64,000 bases of DNA. Origin: Microlunatus parietis (GTDB taxonomy: Bacteria > Actinomycetota > Actinomycetes > Propionibacteriales > Propionibacteriaceae). The translations under genes and the position numbers were made by a program. Under the pieces are notes generated by a model. That model worked only from the letters and a program-made list of their open reading frames with translations, had not been told where the DNA came from and ran no database searches. The stretch covers positions 3,472,001 to 3,536,000 of the forward strand of contig NZ_JACCBU010000001.1 of NCBI RefSeq assembly GCF_013407955.1, written 5' to 3'. Shown here piece after piece: positions 18,838 to 26,830 of the stretch (position 1 is its first letter; the number at the start of each line of letters is the position of its first letter).

Positions 18838-19956
18838 GTGGCCATCACCGTGCGCACCATCACGACCGAGGAGCATGTCGCGTTCAACCGCGAGCAGCCC
18901 AGCGTGAGCTTTCTGCAGACTCCGGCGTGGGCACGGGTCAAATCCGAGTGGCGGGGCGAGTCGCTGGGCTGGTTCGACGAGGGCGGCAAGCAGATCGGGG
19001 CCGGGCTGGTGCTGTATCGCCAGCTGCCCCGGATCAAGCGCTACCTGGCGTACCTGCCGGAGGGCCCGGTGATCGACTGGGAGTCCGACGACATCGGCGC
19101 CTGGCTGACCCCGCTGGCCGACCACCTCCGCCGGCAGAAGGCGTTCGGGATCCGGATCGGCTGTCCGCTGGTCGCCCGCCGCTGGCACACCGAGACGGTC
19201 AAGGCGGCGATTGCCGACCCGAAGCTGGCCCGGCTCAGCCAGGCGTCGCCGGACGTGGTCAACCACGCCGCGACCCGGACCCGGAACCAGCTGCGCAGCC
19301 TCGGCTGGCGGCCGCCGGACTCCGAGCAGGGTTTCGCCGCCGGCCAGCCGCAGTACGTGTTCCAACTGCCGATCGCCGACCGCACCACCGATGAGGTGCT
19401 GAAGGGGATGAACCAGCTCTGGCGGCGCAACATCAAGAAGGCCGACAAGCTCGGCGTGACGGTCCGGCAGGGCACCGTGGACGACCTGCCCGCCTTCCAC
19501 ACCTTGTACGTGGAGACGGCGGAGCGTGATCATTTCGGGCCGCGGCCGCTGTCGTACTTCCGGACCATGTTCGACGCGCTGCTGGCCGAGGACCCGGACC
19601 GGATCCGGCTCTACCTGGCCGAGCACCAGGGCGACCTGGTCGCCGCGACGACCTGGGTCCGGGTCGGTGATCATGCCTGGTATTCGTACGGGGCAAGCTC
19701 GACGGCCAAGCGCGACGTCCGCGGCTCCAATGCGATCCAGTGGCGCATGATCACGGACGCGATGATCGCCGGAGCGACCGTGTACGACCTCCGCGGGATC
19801 ACCGAGAGCGTGGACGCCGACGACCCGCATCTCGGCCTGATCCAGTTCAAGGTCGGCACCGGCGGCGACGCGGTGGAGTATCTGGGCGAGTGGGATCTGC
19901 CACTCAATCCCGTGCTGTACAAGGCTTTCGACCTGTACCTGAAACGGCGCAGGTAA
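18838..19956 (+). CDS. femX: FemX-type lipid II:glycine (amino acid) transferase
   Basis: This 372-residue FemABX-family protein has a double GNAT-like fold. It carries characteristic phrases such as FLQTPAWARVKSEWRGES (N-terminus), YLPEGPVIDW, LWRRNIKKADKLGV and YDLRGITESVDADDPHLGL near the C-terminus. Such enzymes add the first interpeptide-bridge residue (often Gly) to lipid II from aminoacyl-tRNA at the inner face of the membrane. GTG start; no obvious ribosome site. It is followed 10 bp later by an alanine-racemase-like gene, so the pair probably forms an operon. The residue transferred cannot be read from sequence. Confidence 0.85.
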   Translation: MAITVRTITTEEHVAFNREQPSVSFLQTPAWARVKSEWRGESLGWFDEGGKQIGAGLVLYRQLPRIKRYLAYLPEGPVIDWESDDIGAWLTPLADHLRRQKAFGIRIGCPLVARRWHTETVKAAIADPKLARLSQASPDVVNHAATRTRNQLRSLGWRPPDSEQGFAAGQPQYVFQLPIADRTTDEVLKGMNQLWRRNIKKADKLGVTVRQGTVDDLPAFHTLYVETAERDHFGPRPLSYFRTMFDALLAEDPDRIRLYLAEHQGDLVAATTWVRVGDHAWYSYGASSTAKRDVRGSNAIQWRMITDAMIAGATVYDLRGITESVDADDPHLGLIQFKVGTGGDAVEYLGEWDLPLNPVLYKAFDLYLKRRR

Positions 19957-19966
19957 CCTGATCGCC

Positions 19967-21025
19967 GTGACGGGACTTACGCTGCGTCTGGACGCGGCTC
20001 GCTGGCGGATGCATCTGCAGACGGTGGCCGGTGCCACGCCCGGCCTGGTGCCGGTCGCCAAGGGCAACGGTTACGGGTACGGGCTGCGCCGGCTCGCCGC
20101 CGAGGCGGAAGAGACGATCGGGGTGGACACGATCGCCGTCGGCACCGCCGTCGAGGTGGCCGAGGTGCACGACGTGTTCGGCGGCGACATCGTGATCTTG
20201 ACGCCGTGGCGGCCGGACGACGAGCTGGCGACCGAGCTGGCCGGCGACCCGCGGATCATCACCACGGTGTCCCGGGTGGCCGACCTGGAGGCGCTGACCG
20301 ACCTGAACCGCGATCCCCGGGTGCTGCTCGAGGTGCTCACCTCGATGTGCCGGCACGGGATCTTCCCGGACGAGCTGCGCCGGGTCCGGCCGCTGCTGGA
20401 ACACATCCGGTTCGAGGGCTGGACCATTCACCTGCCGATGCTCGACGAGGGAAGGTACGCGGAGGCGGAGCGGCTCGGCCGGACCGCGCTGGAGGCGGCC
20501 CAAGGCCCGCTCTGGTTCTCCCACCTGCCGGCCGAGGACGTCGCCGCGGTGGCCCGCCAGCTCGGCGGCGCCGGAGCGGCCGCGGTGCCGACCCGGCTCC
20601 GGCTGGGCACCCGGCTCTGGCTCGGCGACCCGTCCAGCCGGACCTCGACCGCGACCGTGCTCGACGTGCACCGGGTCAAGCGCGGCCAGCGGGCCGGCTA
20701 CCGCCAGCGCCCGGTCTGGGCCGACGGTTGGATCCTGGTGATCGCCGGCGGCACCTCGCACGGGATCGGGATGGAGGCGCCGACCCCGGCGACCTCGGTC
20801 CGGCAGCGCGCGGTCTCGGTGGCCACCGGCTCCCTCGCGGCGGCCGGTCGCGCCCTGAGCCCGTACACCGTGAACGGGAAGAAGCGCTGGTTCCTGGAAC
20901 CGCCGCACATGCAGTCCAGCCTGGTCTTCCTGCCCGCCAAGGAGACCCCGCCGGCCGTCGGCGAGGAGGTGCCGGTGGAGTTGCGGCTGACCACGGCGAC
21001 CGTCGACCAGATCGTCGAGGCCTGA
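19967..21025 (+). CDS. Alanine-racemase-like PLP enzyme
   Basis: The 352-residue protein has a fold-type III PLP barrel signature (VPVAKGNGYGYG) with the candidate Schiff-base lysine at residue 32. The canonical alanine racemase motif is KANAYGHG. The C-terminal beta domain (RLRLGTRLWLGDPSS... GYRQRPVWADG) is present but diverged. Because it is coupled to femX, it may supply or epimerise an amino acid used in the peptidoglycan stem or bridge. Whether it is the organism's housekeeping Alr is doubtful given the divergence. GTG start at 19967. Confidence 0.75.
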   Translation: MTGLTLRLDAARWRMHLQTVAGATPGLVPVAKGNGYGYGLRRLAAEAEETIGVDTIAVGTAVEVAEVHDVFGGDIVILTPWRPDDELATELAGDPRIITTVSRVADLEALTDLNRDPRVLLEVLTSMCRHGIFPDELRRVRPLLEHIRFEGWTIHLPMLDEGRYAEAERLGRTALEAAQGPLWFSHLPAEDVAAVARQLGGAGAAAVPTRLRLGTRLWLGDPSSRTSTATVLDVHRVKRGQRAGYRQRPVWADGWILVIAGGTSHGIGMEAPTPATSVRQRAVSVATGSLAAAGRALSPYTVNGKKRWFLEPPHMQSSLVFLPAKETPPAVGEEVPVELRLTTATVDQIVEA

Positions 21026-21073
21026 CCGCCGACATCCCCCGGTGCGGCACCGTTGTGTGCCAGTCTGTGCCGC

Positions 21074-21388
21074 GTGACGCAACCACCTCCTCCGCAGTAC
21101 GCCGCGCAGCCCCCGGCCAAGGACCCGGCCATGGTGATGGGCATCGTCGGTCTGATCCTGGCGTTCTTCTGCGCCATCGTCGGACTGGTGATCAGCATCA
21201 TCGCGTTCCTCAAGTCGAGGAAGGCCGGCTTCACCAACATCCCGGCGCTAATCGGGATCATCGTCGGCATCCTGGCGACCGTCGGCTGGAGCATCGGCGG
21301 CGTGAACCTCGGCAACGTCGTCGCCAAGTGCAACGAGCTCGGCCCGGGCGTGCACAAGGTCGACGGCGTCACGTTCACCTGCAGCTGA
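21074..21388 (+). CDS. Small DUF4190-like membrane protein
   Basis: The 104-residue protein has a short Pro/Gln-rich N-terminus (MTQPPPPQYAAQPPAKDP). Two transmembrane helices (about 20-45 and 58-80) and a short extracytoplasmic tail with two Cys (KCNELGPGVHK...TFTCS) follow. GTG 21074 is preferred over the upstream in-frame GTG because the Pro-rich start is typical of this class. The helix pattern (MGIVGLILAFFCAIVGLVIS) resembles DUF4190-type actinobacterial proteins. Role unknown. Confidence 0.65.
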   Translation: MTQPPPPQYAAQPPAKDPAMVMGIVGLILAFFCAIVGLVISIIAFLKSRKAGFTNIPALIGIIVGILATVGWSIGGVNLGNVVAKCNELGPGVHKVDGVTFTCS

Positions 21389-21396
21389 CCCTCTCG

Positions 21397-21416
21397 GAAC
21401 CTGATCGATCAGGTTC
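21397..21416. promoter_or_regulatory. Perfect 20-bp palindrome upstream of MFS gene
   Basis: GAACCTGATC at 21397-21406 is followed directly by its reverse complement GATCAGGTTC at 21407-21416. It lies 9 bp after the small membrane gene and 43 bp before the MFS start. It may be a terminator stem or an operator; the lack of a loop and T-tract favours an operator. Confidence 0.5.
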
Positions 21417-21458
21417 GAAGAAGCCTGCGGGGATCGGACGAATCTAGATTTCGGTGCC

Positions 21459-22709
21459 ATGAGCACGATGGAGGCGCCGGCCAACCTCTCGTACCGGGAG
21501 GTGCTGCGGGACCGCCGGGTGGCCGGCCTGCTGCTGGGCGACCTGCTGGCCGGGGTCGGCACCGGGATGATCATCGTCGCGATGCCGATCCAGACCCTCG
21601 CCATCCACGGCTCGTTGCCGCGGGCGATCGCGATCGGGCTGGTGGAGGCGGCGCCGTTCGTGCTGTCCACCGTGTTGGCGCTGGCGATCGGGCTGGGCCG
21701 GGTCCGGCTGCCGCCGAGGCTGCTGCTGATCGCCGACTGCGTGCTCCGGTCCTTGACGTTCGCGACGCTGGGCCTGCTGGGAATCACGGGCCGACTGACC
21801 CTGCCGGTGCTGATCGGCGGGCTGCTGGTCGGTGCCGTGTTCCGGATGGCCGCGGCGTCCAGCCGGCGGCTGCTCGCCACCGAACTGGCCGGCGAGTCCG
21901 GTCGGTTCGCCGCCAACGGGCTGCTCGGGCTGAACTCCAGCTTCGCCCTCTACATCGTCGGCCCGGTGCTCGGCGGCGTGATCGCGACGACCACCGCACC
22001 CGGGTACGCCCTGCTGGCCGACGCGGCCGGAGCGCTGGTGCTGCTGGCCGCGGTGATCATCTTCGTCCCCCGCTCGATCCGCCCGCCGCAGCCCGACCCC
22101 GTGGACACCGTGCGGCCCAGGTCGGGCTGGCGGATTCTGCGACGGCGCCCGGCGGCCGCCCGGCTGCTGGTGGTCGTGTTCTTCTTCAATCTGCTCTACA
22201 TGCCGATCGAGATCGCGCTGCCGCTGCTGGTCCGGGACCGGCTGGCCGCCGACCCCTCCGCGCTCGGCCTGCTCTGGGGCGCGCTCGGCGTCGGGGCGCT
22301 GATCGGGGCCGCGCTGGTCAACCAGCTCCGCCGGCTACCGCAACGCCGGCTGCTGATCGTGATCATCGCCCTCTGGGCCCTCTGCCCGATCGCCCTCGCG
22401 TTCGTCGGCTCGCTGCCCCTGGCCCTGGTCGTGTTCGGGCTCGGCGGCCTGGTCTGGGCCCCGTTCACCCCGGTCGCGTACAGCTTCCTGCAGTCGGGCC
22501 TGGAGCCGGACGAGCAGCAGCAGGTGGTGACCCTGTGGACCACCGGCTCCGTGGTCGCCGCGCCGCTCGGCCTGTCCCTCGGCGGCCCCTTGGTCGAGGT
22601 TGCCGGCGTGGCCGGAGGCCTCGCCCTGTCCGGCGCCCTGACCCTCCTCCTGGTACCGATCGCCGTGCTGGCGGTCCTGCGAAGGGGCGAGCCAGCGGGT
22701 CGCGGGTGA
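21459..22709 (+). CDS. MFS transporter
   Basis: This is a 416-residue, 12-helix major facilitator superfamily protein, likely a drug or metabolite exporter by proton antiport. It has the helix-rich pattern with an N-terminal cytoplasmic stretch (SYREVLRDRRVAGLLLGDLL) like macrolide-type MFS effluxers. A long basic/Pro cytoplasmic loop (RSIRPPQPDPVDTVRPRSGW) sits between the two halves. Substrate cannot be assigned. The palindrome at 21397 may be its control site, and its stop codon lies within the first arm of the hairpin at 22706. Confidence 0.82.
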   Translation: MSTMEAPANLSYREVLRDRRVAGLLLGDLLAGVGTGMIIVAMPIQTLAIHGSLPRAIAIGLVEAAPFVLSTVLALAIGLGRVRLPPRLLLIADCVLRSLTFATLGLLGITGRLTLPVLIGGLLVGAVFRMAAASSRRLLATELAGESGRFAANGLLGLNSSFALYIVGPVLGGVIATTTAPGYALLADAAGALVLLAAVIIFVPRSIRPPQPDPVDTVRPRSGWRILRRRPAAARLLVVVFFFNLLYMPIEIALPLLVRDRLAADPSALGLLWGALGVGALIGAALVNQLRRLPQRRLLIVIIALWALCPIALAFVGSLPLALVVFGLGGLVWAPFTPVAYSFLQSGLEPDEQQQVVTLWTTGSVVAAPLGLSLGGPLVEVAGVAGGLALSGALTLLLVPIAVLAVLRRGEPAGRG

Positions 22710-22740
22710 ACTTCGTTGCGACTGAACGGCGAAGTTCATC
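22706..22740 (+). repeat. Palindrome with conserved loop, copy 1
   Basis: TGAACTTCG (22707-22715) pairs with CGAAGTTCA (22730-22738) around a loop containing GCGACTGAACGG. A related hairpin with the same loop core (GCGACTGACCGG) occurs at 23968-24008. The two flank the PLP-enzyme gene. Copy 1 could terminate the MFS transcript. Confidence 0.6.
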
Positions 22741-22770
22741 ACGCGTCGCGGCACTGGCATCCTTGGCCCT

Positions 22771-23700
22771 GTGGCCGACGATCTCGCAGCTCAGTTGGGC
22801 GTTCGGATGCCCTCGCCGCTTGAGGTTGTCCGGTCGGCTGAACTGGACCGGTTGGGTACGCGTTTGATCTTGAAGCGGGACGATCGAATCCATCCTCAGC
22901 TTTCGGGCAACAAGTGGAGGAAGCTGCAGCCCAATCTTGAGGCGGCCCTTGCGGGCGGACATGACACGCTCTTGACGTTCGGCGGGGCCTACTCGAATCA
23001 CCTTCGAGCCGTCGCGGCTGCTGGTCACTTGGTCGGTCTGCAGACGGTCGGTGCCGTCCGCGGCGAAGAGCACCAGCCTCTGAACCCGACCCTCACCTTT
23101 GCCGTCGCCCGAGGGATGCACCTTGTCTACCTGGATCGCCAGACCTACCGAGACAAGGGATCACCCAAGGTCCTTGATCAACTTCATCGGGAGTTCGGCG
23201 ACTTCTACCTCGTGCCCGAAGGCGGGACCAACGCCCTCGCCGTCCGCAACTGCGCGGAGATCACCCGAGAGATCGAGGAACCGTTCGACCTGATCTGTAC
23301 CCCCTGCGGTACCGGCGGCACGCTCGCTGGCATGGCAGCCGGGCTACCCCCGGGCTCCCGGGCCTTGGGCTTTTCCGCGTTGAAGGGCGGGGACTTCCTT
23401 CGCGACGAGGTTCGGCGTCTGCAAGAAGTCGCCTTTGGCACCGCATTCGAGAATTGGGACATTGAGACCGGGTTTCACTTCGGTGGTTTCGGCAGAAGGA
23501 CGCCTGAGTTGATGGAGTTCGTCGACCAGTTCGAAGATCATCATGGAACACCCTTCGAATGGGTGTACGTGGCGAAGATGCTGTACGGGGTCATCGATCT
23601 TTGCCGGCGAGGCGTGGTTGCACCGCGGAGCACAGTGATAGCGGTGATCACCGGCCCGGATGAGGGGGTCCAGAGTCACAACGCAAGCTGGTGTTGCTGA
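22771..23700 (+). CDS. D-cysteine desulfhydrase/ACC-deaminase-family PLP enzyme
   Basis: The 309-residue fold-type II PLP enzyme has the candidate PLP lysine at residue 48 (LSGNKWRK). Other marks are the substrate/PLP loop LTFGGAYSNH and the glycine-rich phosphate loop CGTGGTLAG. Members deaminate D-cysteine, 1-aminocyclopropane-1-carboxylate or similar amino acids. The N-terminus (LKRDDRIHPQLSGNK) suits the family. Compared with neighbours it uses more A/T-ending codons (many TTG, CTT, GTT). Together with flanking palindromes, that suggests acquisition as a cassette. D-cysteine desulfhydrase is likelier than ACC deaminase, but the substrate is not settled. Confidence 0.75.
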   Translation: MADDLAAQLGVRMPSPLEVVRSAELDRLGTRLILKRDDRIHPQLSGNKWRKLQPNLEAALAGGHDTLLTFGGAYSNHLRAVAAAGHLVGLQTVGAVRGEEHQPLNPTLTFAVARGMHLVYLDRQTYRDKGSPKVLDQLHREFGDFYLVPEGGTNALAVRNCAEITREIEEPFDLICTPCGTGGTLAGMAAGLPPGSRALGFSALKGGDFLRDEVRRLQEVAFGTAFENWDIETGFHFGGFGRRTPELMEFVDQFEDHHGTPFEWVYVAKMLYGVIDLCRRGVVAPRSTVIAVITGPDEGVQSHNASWCC

Positions 23701-23967
23701 ACGCCACGACTCGACAGGTTGCCGTCGATGAAGGTCAGGGCTCACCGACCGTTGTTGATCTTGAAGTTCTTACCGAACCCGATTCACCGACCTCCGACGT
23801 GCCGTCAGATCAGCCACAAGTTGGATCGTGCCGGACTCCAGATCACGATCGACCCGGAGGTCAGCGCCGACCTCTCGCCATTGCCATGTGAACAGCCGTG
23901 GGGAGTCCTGACGCCTTTGACCCGCTGCCGGACGCCTACCGGCTACCCACTCGTGCTCAGCGGACTT

Positions 23968-24008
23968 GGGTGAATTTCCACCGCGACTGACCGGCGAGAA
24001 TTCACACC
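23968..24008 (+). repeat. Palindrome with conserved loop, copy 2
   Basis: GTGAATT (23970-23976) pairs with AATTCAC (23999-24005). The loop core GCGACTGACCGGCGA nearly matches that of the hairpin at 22706-22740 (GCGACTGAACGGCGA). Confidence 0.6.
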
Positions 24009-24049
24009 CGTTGCCGGGCTGGCCAGGAGCCGCCGGGACTCACAGGCGA

Positions 24050-24086
24050 TTCACAAGCAGGTCCCGCATGGTTCACAAGCAGGCCC
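24050..24086. repeat. Two 15-bp direct repeats, 22-bp period
   Basis: TTCACAAGCAGGTCC (24050-24064) and TTCACAAGCAGGCCC (24072-24086) differ at one base and lie two helical turns apart, upstream of the small membrane gene at 24241. They could be tandem regulator sites. Confidence 0.5.
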
Positions 24087-24240
24087 GGCACCCTCGGAGT
24101 CCACACTCTGATCGTCCATCGGCCGGTCGGGGGCAGCAGCGTGGCTGCACCGGCGTCGTCCGCTGCCAACAGCGAATCCGTGTTCGGGACCGTCGATGAC
24201 CACGCGCTTGGACGACGGACCGAACAAGGAGAAGGCCCTG

Positions 24241-24603
24241 ATGGAAACCGTCAAGAAGATCGCGGCGTGGACCGGGATCGTCCTCACCGGATTGAGCGGA
24301 ATCGTGTTGCTCGGCGGCGGCAAGGTGACCTCGGGAGCGCTCCTGATCGCCACGTCTTTCATCCTGGTGCGACCGATCAGGAGGCTCGCTCTGCCGGGTT
24401 GGGCTCGGGCAGGATTGATATGTGCCGTGTTCGCCGTGGTGATCTGGAACATCTCCACCACCGAACTGCCGAATCCCTCGAACGACCGGGCGGTCAGTTG
24501 CGCTCGGGAATCCGCCTTCGCCGTGACCCCGACGGGGTTCACCTTCCTGGACCAGGTGATCTACATCGTCAGCACCTTCGTGGCCCAGGCTGCGCCTTCC
24601 TGA
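24241..24603 (+). CDS. Small hypothetical membrane protein
   Basis: The 120-residue protein starts at ATG 24241, after AAGGAGAAGG. It has about four hydrophobic stretches (IAAWTGIVLTGLSGIVLLGG, SGALLIATSFILV, AGLICAVFAVVIW, and a weaker C-terminal one). A basic loop follows the second. No family recognised. Its TGA abuts the TCA (reverse stop) of the convergent phosphatase with no gap. Confidence 0.55.
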   Translation: METVKKIAAWTGIVLTGLSGIVLLGGGKVTSGALLIATSFILVRPIRRLALPGWARAGLICAVFAVVIWNISTTELPNPSNDRAVSCARESAFAVTPTGFTFLDQVIYIVSTFVAQAAPS

Positions 24604-25407
24604 TCAGTCGTTGAGGAGCTTGGCGCGCAGGCGTTCTGTGTCGGCGTCGGTCCACCCGATCGACGTCAGGTACGGCAGCACGCCGCCATGCTGTCGGTCC
24701 AGGAAGGCCAGCACGTGTTCCATCGTCTCGGGCCTGGTGTGGTGGGAGGACAGGGGGCGGCCCTCCAGATTCGCCGCGTACGTCTTCGACCGGCGCAACC
24801 GGTCCACGATCTCGGGGACCTTCTCCGTGCTGGCCGCGTAGTCGGCGATGATCTGGGCGCGGTTGGCGCCGGCGACGGACAGGGCGAGCGCGACGACGGT
24901 GCCGGTCCGGTCCTTGCCGGCGGCGCAGTGCACCAGCGCGGCGCCGGGCGCCTCCGCGATGTCGCGCAGGGAGGCGAGCACCGAGTCGGGCCGGTCGACC
25001 AGGTAGGACAGGTAGAACGAGGCGGAGGCGTCGGAGACCTGGACGCTCGGCTCCAGGTCGATCCAGGGCAGCGCCTCGGCGGGCGCCGCCTCGACCTTCT
25101 CGTGCGGCTGGTCGCTGCTGACCTCCGGGTCGCTCTCGCGGAACATCGAGTGGTGGTGGATCCGCACGTCGTCCCGTCCGGTCAACGGGCCCGGACCCTC
25201 CGAGTCCACCTCGTGCGTCGAGCGCAGATCGATCACGTCGGTCAGCCCGTACCGGAGCAGAGCGGCGATGTCGTCCTCGGTCAACGACTGCAGGTTGTCG
25301 GATCGGAGCAGGCGACCGGTCTTGATCTTGTCCCCGTCGTCGGTACTGATCCCTCCGACATCACGCAGGTTCACCAGTCCGTCAAGATCAATCCAGTTCG
25401 GCGTCAC
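24604..25407 (-). CDS. Tyrosine-protein phosphatase (dual-specificity-like, Y_phosphatase3)
   Basis: The 267-residue protein has the signature loop HCAAGKDRTG (about 156-165), with the nucleophilic Cys and the Lys/Asp typical of actinobacterial and MptpB-like lipid/tyrosine phosphatases. The N-terminal NLRDVGG motif is also typical. It is probably cytoplasmic, as no signal is seen. GTG start at 25407 overlaps the stop of the HxlR gene by 4 bp (GTGA), so it is translationally coupled to the regulator. Confidence 0.85.
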   Translation of the reverse strand: MTPNWIDLDGLVNLRDVGGISTDDGDKIKTGRLLRSDNLQSLTEDDIAALLRYGLTDVIDLRSTHEVDSEGPGPLTGRDDVRIHHHSMFRESDPEVSSDQPHEKVEAAPAEALPWIDLEPSVQVSDASASFYLSYLVDRPDSVLASLRDIAEAPGAALVHCAAGKDRTGTVVALALSVAGANRAQIIADYAASTEKVPEIVDRLRRSKTYAANLEGRPLSSHHTRPETMEHVLAFLDRQHGGVLPYLTSIGWTDADTERLRAKLLND

Positions 25408-25823
25408 GCCTGCGAGTCTAGTCGGCGGCTTCGGCGGTCGTACGTCCGCTGGGCCCTGTCCACCTGGTCCATGTGGGCCTCCGCCCAGACCTTGAACTGA
25501 CTGACCAGGACCGCCAGCGAGCGGCCCAGCGGGGTCAGCGAGTAGTCCACCCGGACCGGGACCGCCGCCGTCACCCGGCGGGTGATCATGCCGTCCCGCT
25601 CCAAGGTGCGCAGCGTCTGGGTGAGCATCTTCTGGCTGACCCCGACCAGCCGCTGGGACAGCCCGGAGTAGCGCAGATCGCCCTCACTCAGCGCGCTGAC
25701 CACCAGGGTCACCCACTTGCTGCTCAGGCTGTCCAGCAGGCGCCGGCTGGGGCACTCGGCGAGGTACGCGTCGTAGGCGATCTTCGCCTCGCGCCGTCGC
25801 TGTAGGGCGGTCCGGGTCGCCAT
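25404..25823 (-). CDS. HxlR-family transcriptional regulator
   Basis: The 139-residue winged-helix regulator has a conserved Cys near residue 24 (YLAECPSRRLLDSL), KWVTLVVSALSEGDLRYSGL, and the recognition region SQKMLTQTLRTLERDGMITR. HxlR/YodB proteins commonly sense electrophiles or quinones through this Cys. ATG 25823 is preferred to GTG 25832 because GGAAGGAA lies too close to the latter. The gene is divergent from a quinone-oxidoreductase-like gene, with a palindrome at 25864-25880 in the gap. That is a classic repressor/detoxification pair. Confidence 0.87.
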   Translation of the reverse strand: MATRTALQRRREAKIAYDAYLAECPSRRLLDSLSSKWVTLVVSALSEGDLRYSGLSQRLVGVSQKMLTQTLRTLERDGMITRRVTAAVPVRVDYSLTPLGRSLAVLVSQFKVWAEAHMDQVDRAQRTYDRRSRRLDSQA

Positions 25824-25863
25824 CGGGCTCACTTCCTTCCCACTTACGCACTTTCAGGTGCCT

Positions 25864-25880
25864 ACTTCCCCATGGGAAGT
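25864..25880. promoter_or_regulatory. Candidate HxlR operator
   Basis: ACTTCCC and GGGAAGT form perfect 7-bp arms separated by CAT, midway between the divergent HxlR and oxidoreductase genes. A related half (ACTTCCTTCCC) lies near 25830-25840 and may be a second, weaker site. Confidence 0.6.
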
Positions 25881-25924
25881 TACGTGGCCACACTGAAGTC
25901 CGTCAACCCCACGAAAGGAAGACC

Positions 25925-26827
25925 ATGAAGGCCGTTGTGATCACCGAACCCGGCGACGTCGATGCCCTGCAGCTGATCGAGCTGGACCCGCCGGAGCCGG
26001 GGCCCGGCGAGGTCCGGCTCCGGGTCCTGGCCGCCGGCGTCAATCCGGTCGACCTGGACACCCGGGTCGGCTTCTTCCACCGCGCCGGCTGGATCACCGG
26101 GGACCAGGTCGGCCTGGGCTGGGACGTGGCCGGCGTCGTCGACCGGGTCGGTCCCGGGGTGGCCGGGATCGAGCCCGGGCAGCTGGTGGCCGGGCTGCTG
26201 GACAAGCTCGATGTCCCGATCGGGACGTACGCCGAGCAGCTGGTGCTGCCGGCCACCTCCGTCGCCCCGGTCCCGGACGGGCTCGGCCCGGTCGCCGCGG
26301 CCACCTTCCCGCTGAACGCGACCACGGCCCTCCAGGCGCTCCGCCAGCTCGACCGCTCGGCCGGGGACCGGTTGTTGATCACCGGGGCCGCCGGTGCCGT
26401 CGGCGGCTATGCGGTGCCGCTTGCGGCCGCGCAGGGCTGGCGGGTGACCGGTCTCGCCCGGGCCGAGGACCGCGAGTTCCTGCTCGGCGCCGGTGCGGCG
26501 GAGGCGGTCACCACGATCGAGGACGGCGCCTTCGACGCGGTGCTGGACGCGGCCGTGCTGAACGACGCCGCGCTGGCCGCGGTCCGCGACGGCGGGACGT
26601 ACGCCAGCCTGACGCCGGCCGCGCTGCCCACGACGGACCGGCCGATCACGGTCGAAGCCGTTCGCGTCGCGGCGGACTCGGCCGACCTGGCCGAGGTGCT
26701 CCGGCTCGCCGCCGCCGGCACGCTCTCGGTCCGGGTCGCCGGCACGCTGCCGCTGGCCGAGGCCGGTACCGCGCACCGGTGGCTGGCCAAGGGCGGTGCC
26801 CGCGGCCGGTGGGTGCTGCTGCCCTGA
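25925..26827 (+). CDS. NADP-dependent zinc-independent quinone oxidoreductase (MDR family)
   Basis: The 300-residue protein has an N-terminal GroES-like domain (MKAVVITEPGDVDALQL... GEVRLRVLAAGVNPVD). The Rossmann loop ITGAAGAVGGYA lies near 152-163. It lacks the zinc-ligand pattern of alcohol dehydrogenases, so it is of the QOR/enoyl-reductase type and probably reduces quinones or alpha,beta-unsaturated carbonyls with NADPH. A strong ribosome site (AAAGGAAG) precedes the ATG. It is probably repressed by the divergent HxlR protein through the palindrome in the gap. Confidence 0.85.
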   Translation: MKAVVITEPGDVDALQLIELDPPEPGPGEVRLRVLAAGVNPVDLDTRVGFFHRAGWITGDQVGLGWDVAGVVDRVGPGVAGIEPGQLVAGLLDKLDVPIGTYAEQLVLPATSVAPVPDGLGPVAAATFPLNATTALQALRQLDRSAGDRLLITGAAGAVGGYAVPLAAAQGWRVTGLARAEDREFLLGAGAAEAVTTIEDGAFDAVLDAAVLNDAALAAVRDGGTYASLTPAALPTTDRPITVEAVRVAADSADLAEVLRLAAAGTLSVRVAGTLPLAEAGTAHRWLAKGGARGRWVLLP

Positions 26828-26830
26828 CCG

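Larger units (their letters stand above)
23701..24240. other. 540-bp intergenic region with palindrome and direct repeats
   Basis: Short frames here lack ribosome sites and look non-coding. The region holds the second copy of the conserved-loop palindrome (23968-24008) and two 15-bp direct repeats (24050-24064, 24072-24086). It may be a junction left by insertion of the preceding PLP gene. Confidence 0.5.

Noticed and set aside
23719..23973. 84-codon plus-strand frame after the PLP-enzyme gene
   Set aside because: No ribosome site, no recognisable pattern and several equally long alternative frames; treated as intergenic.
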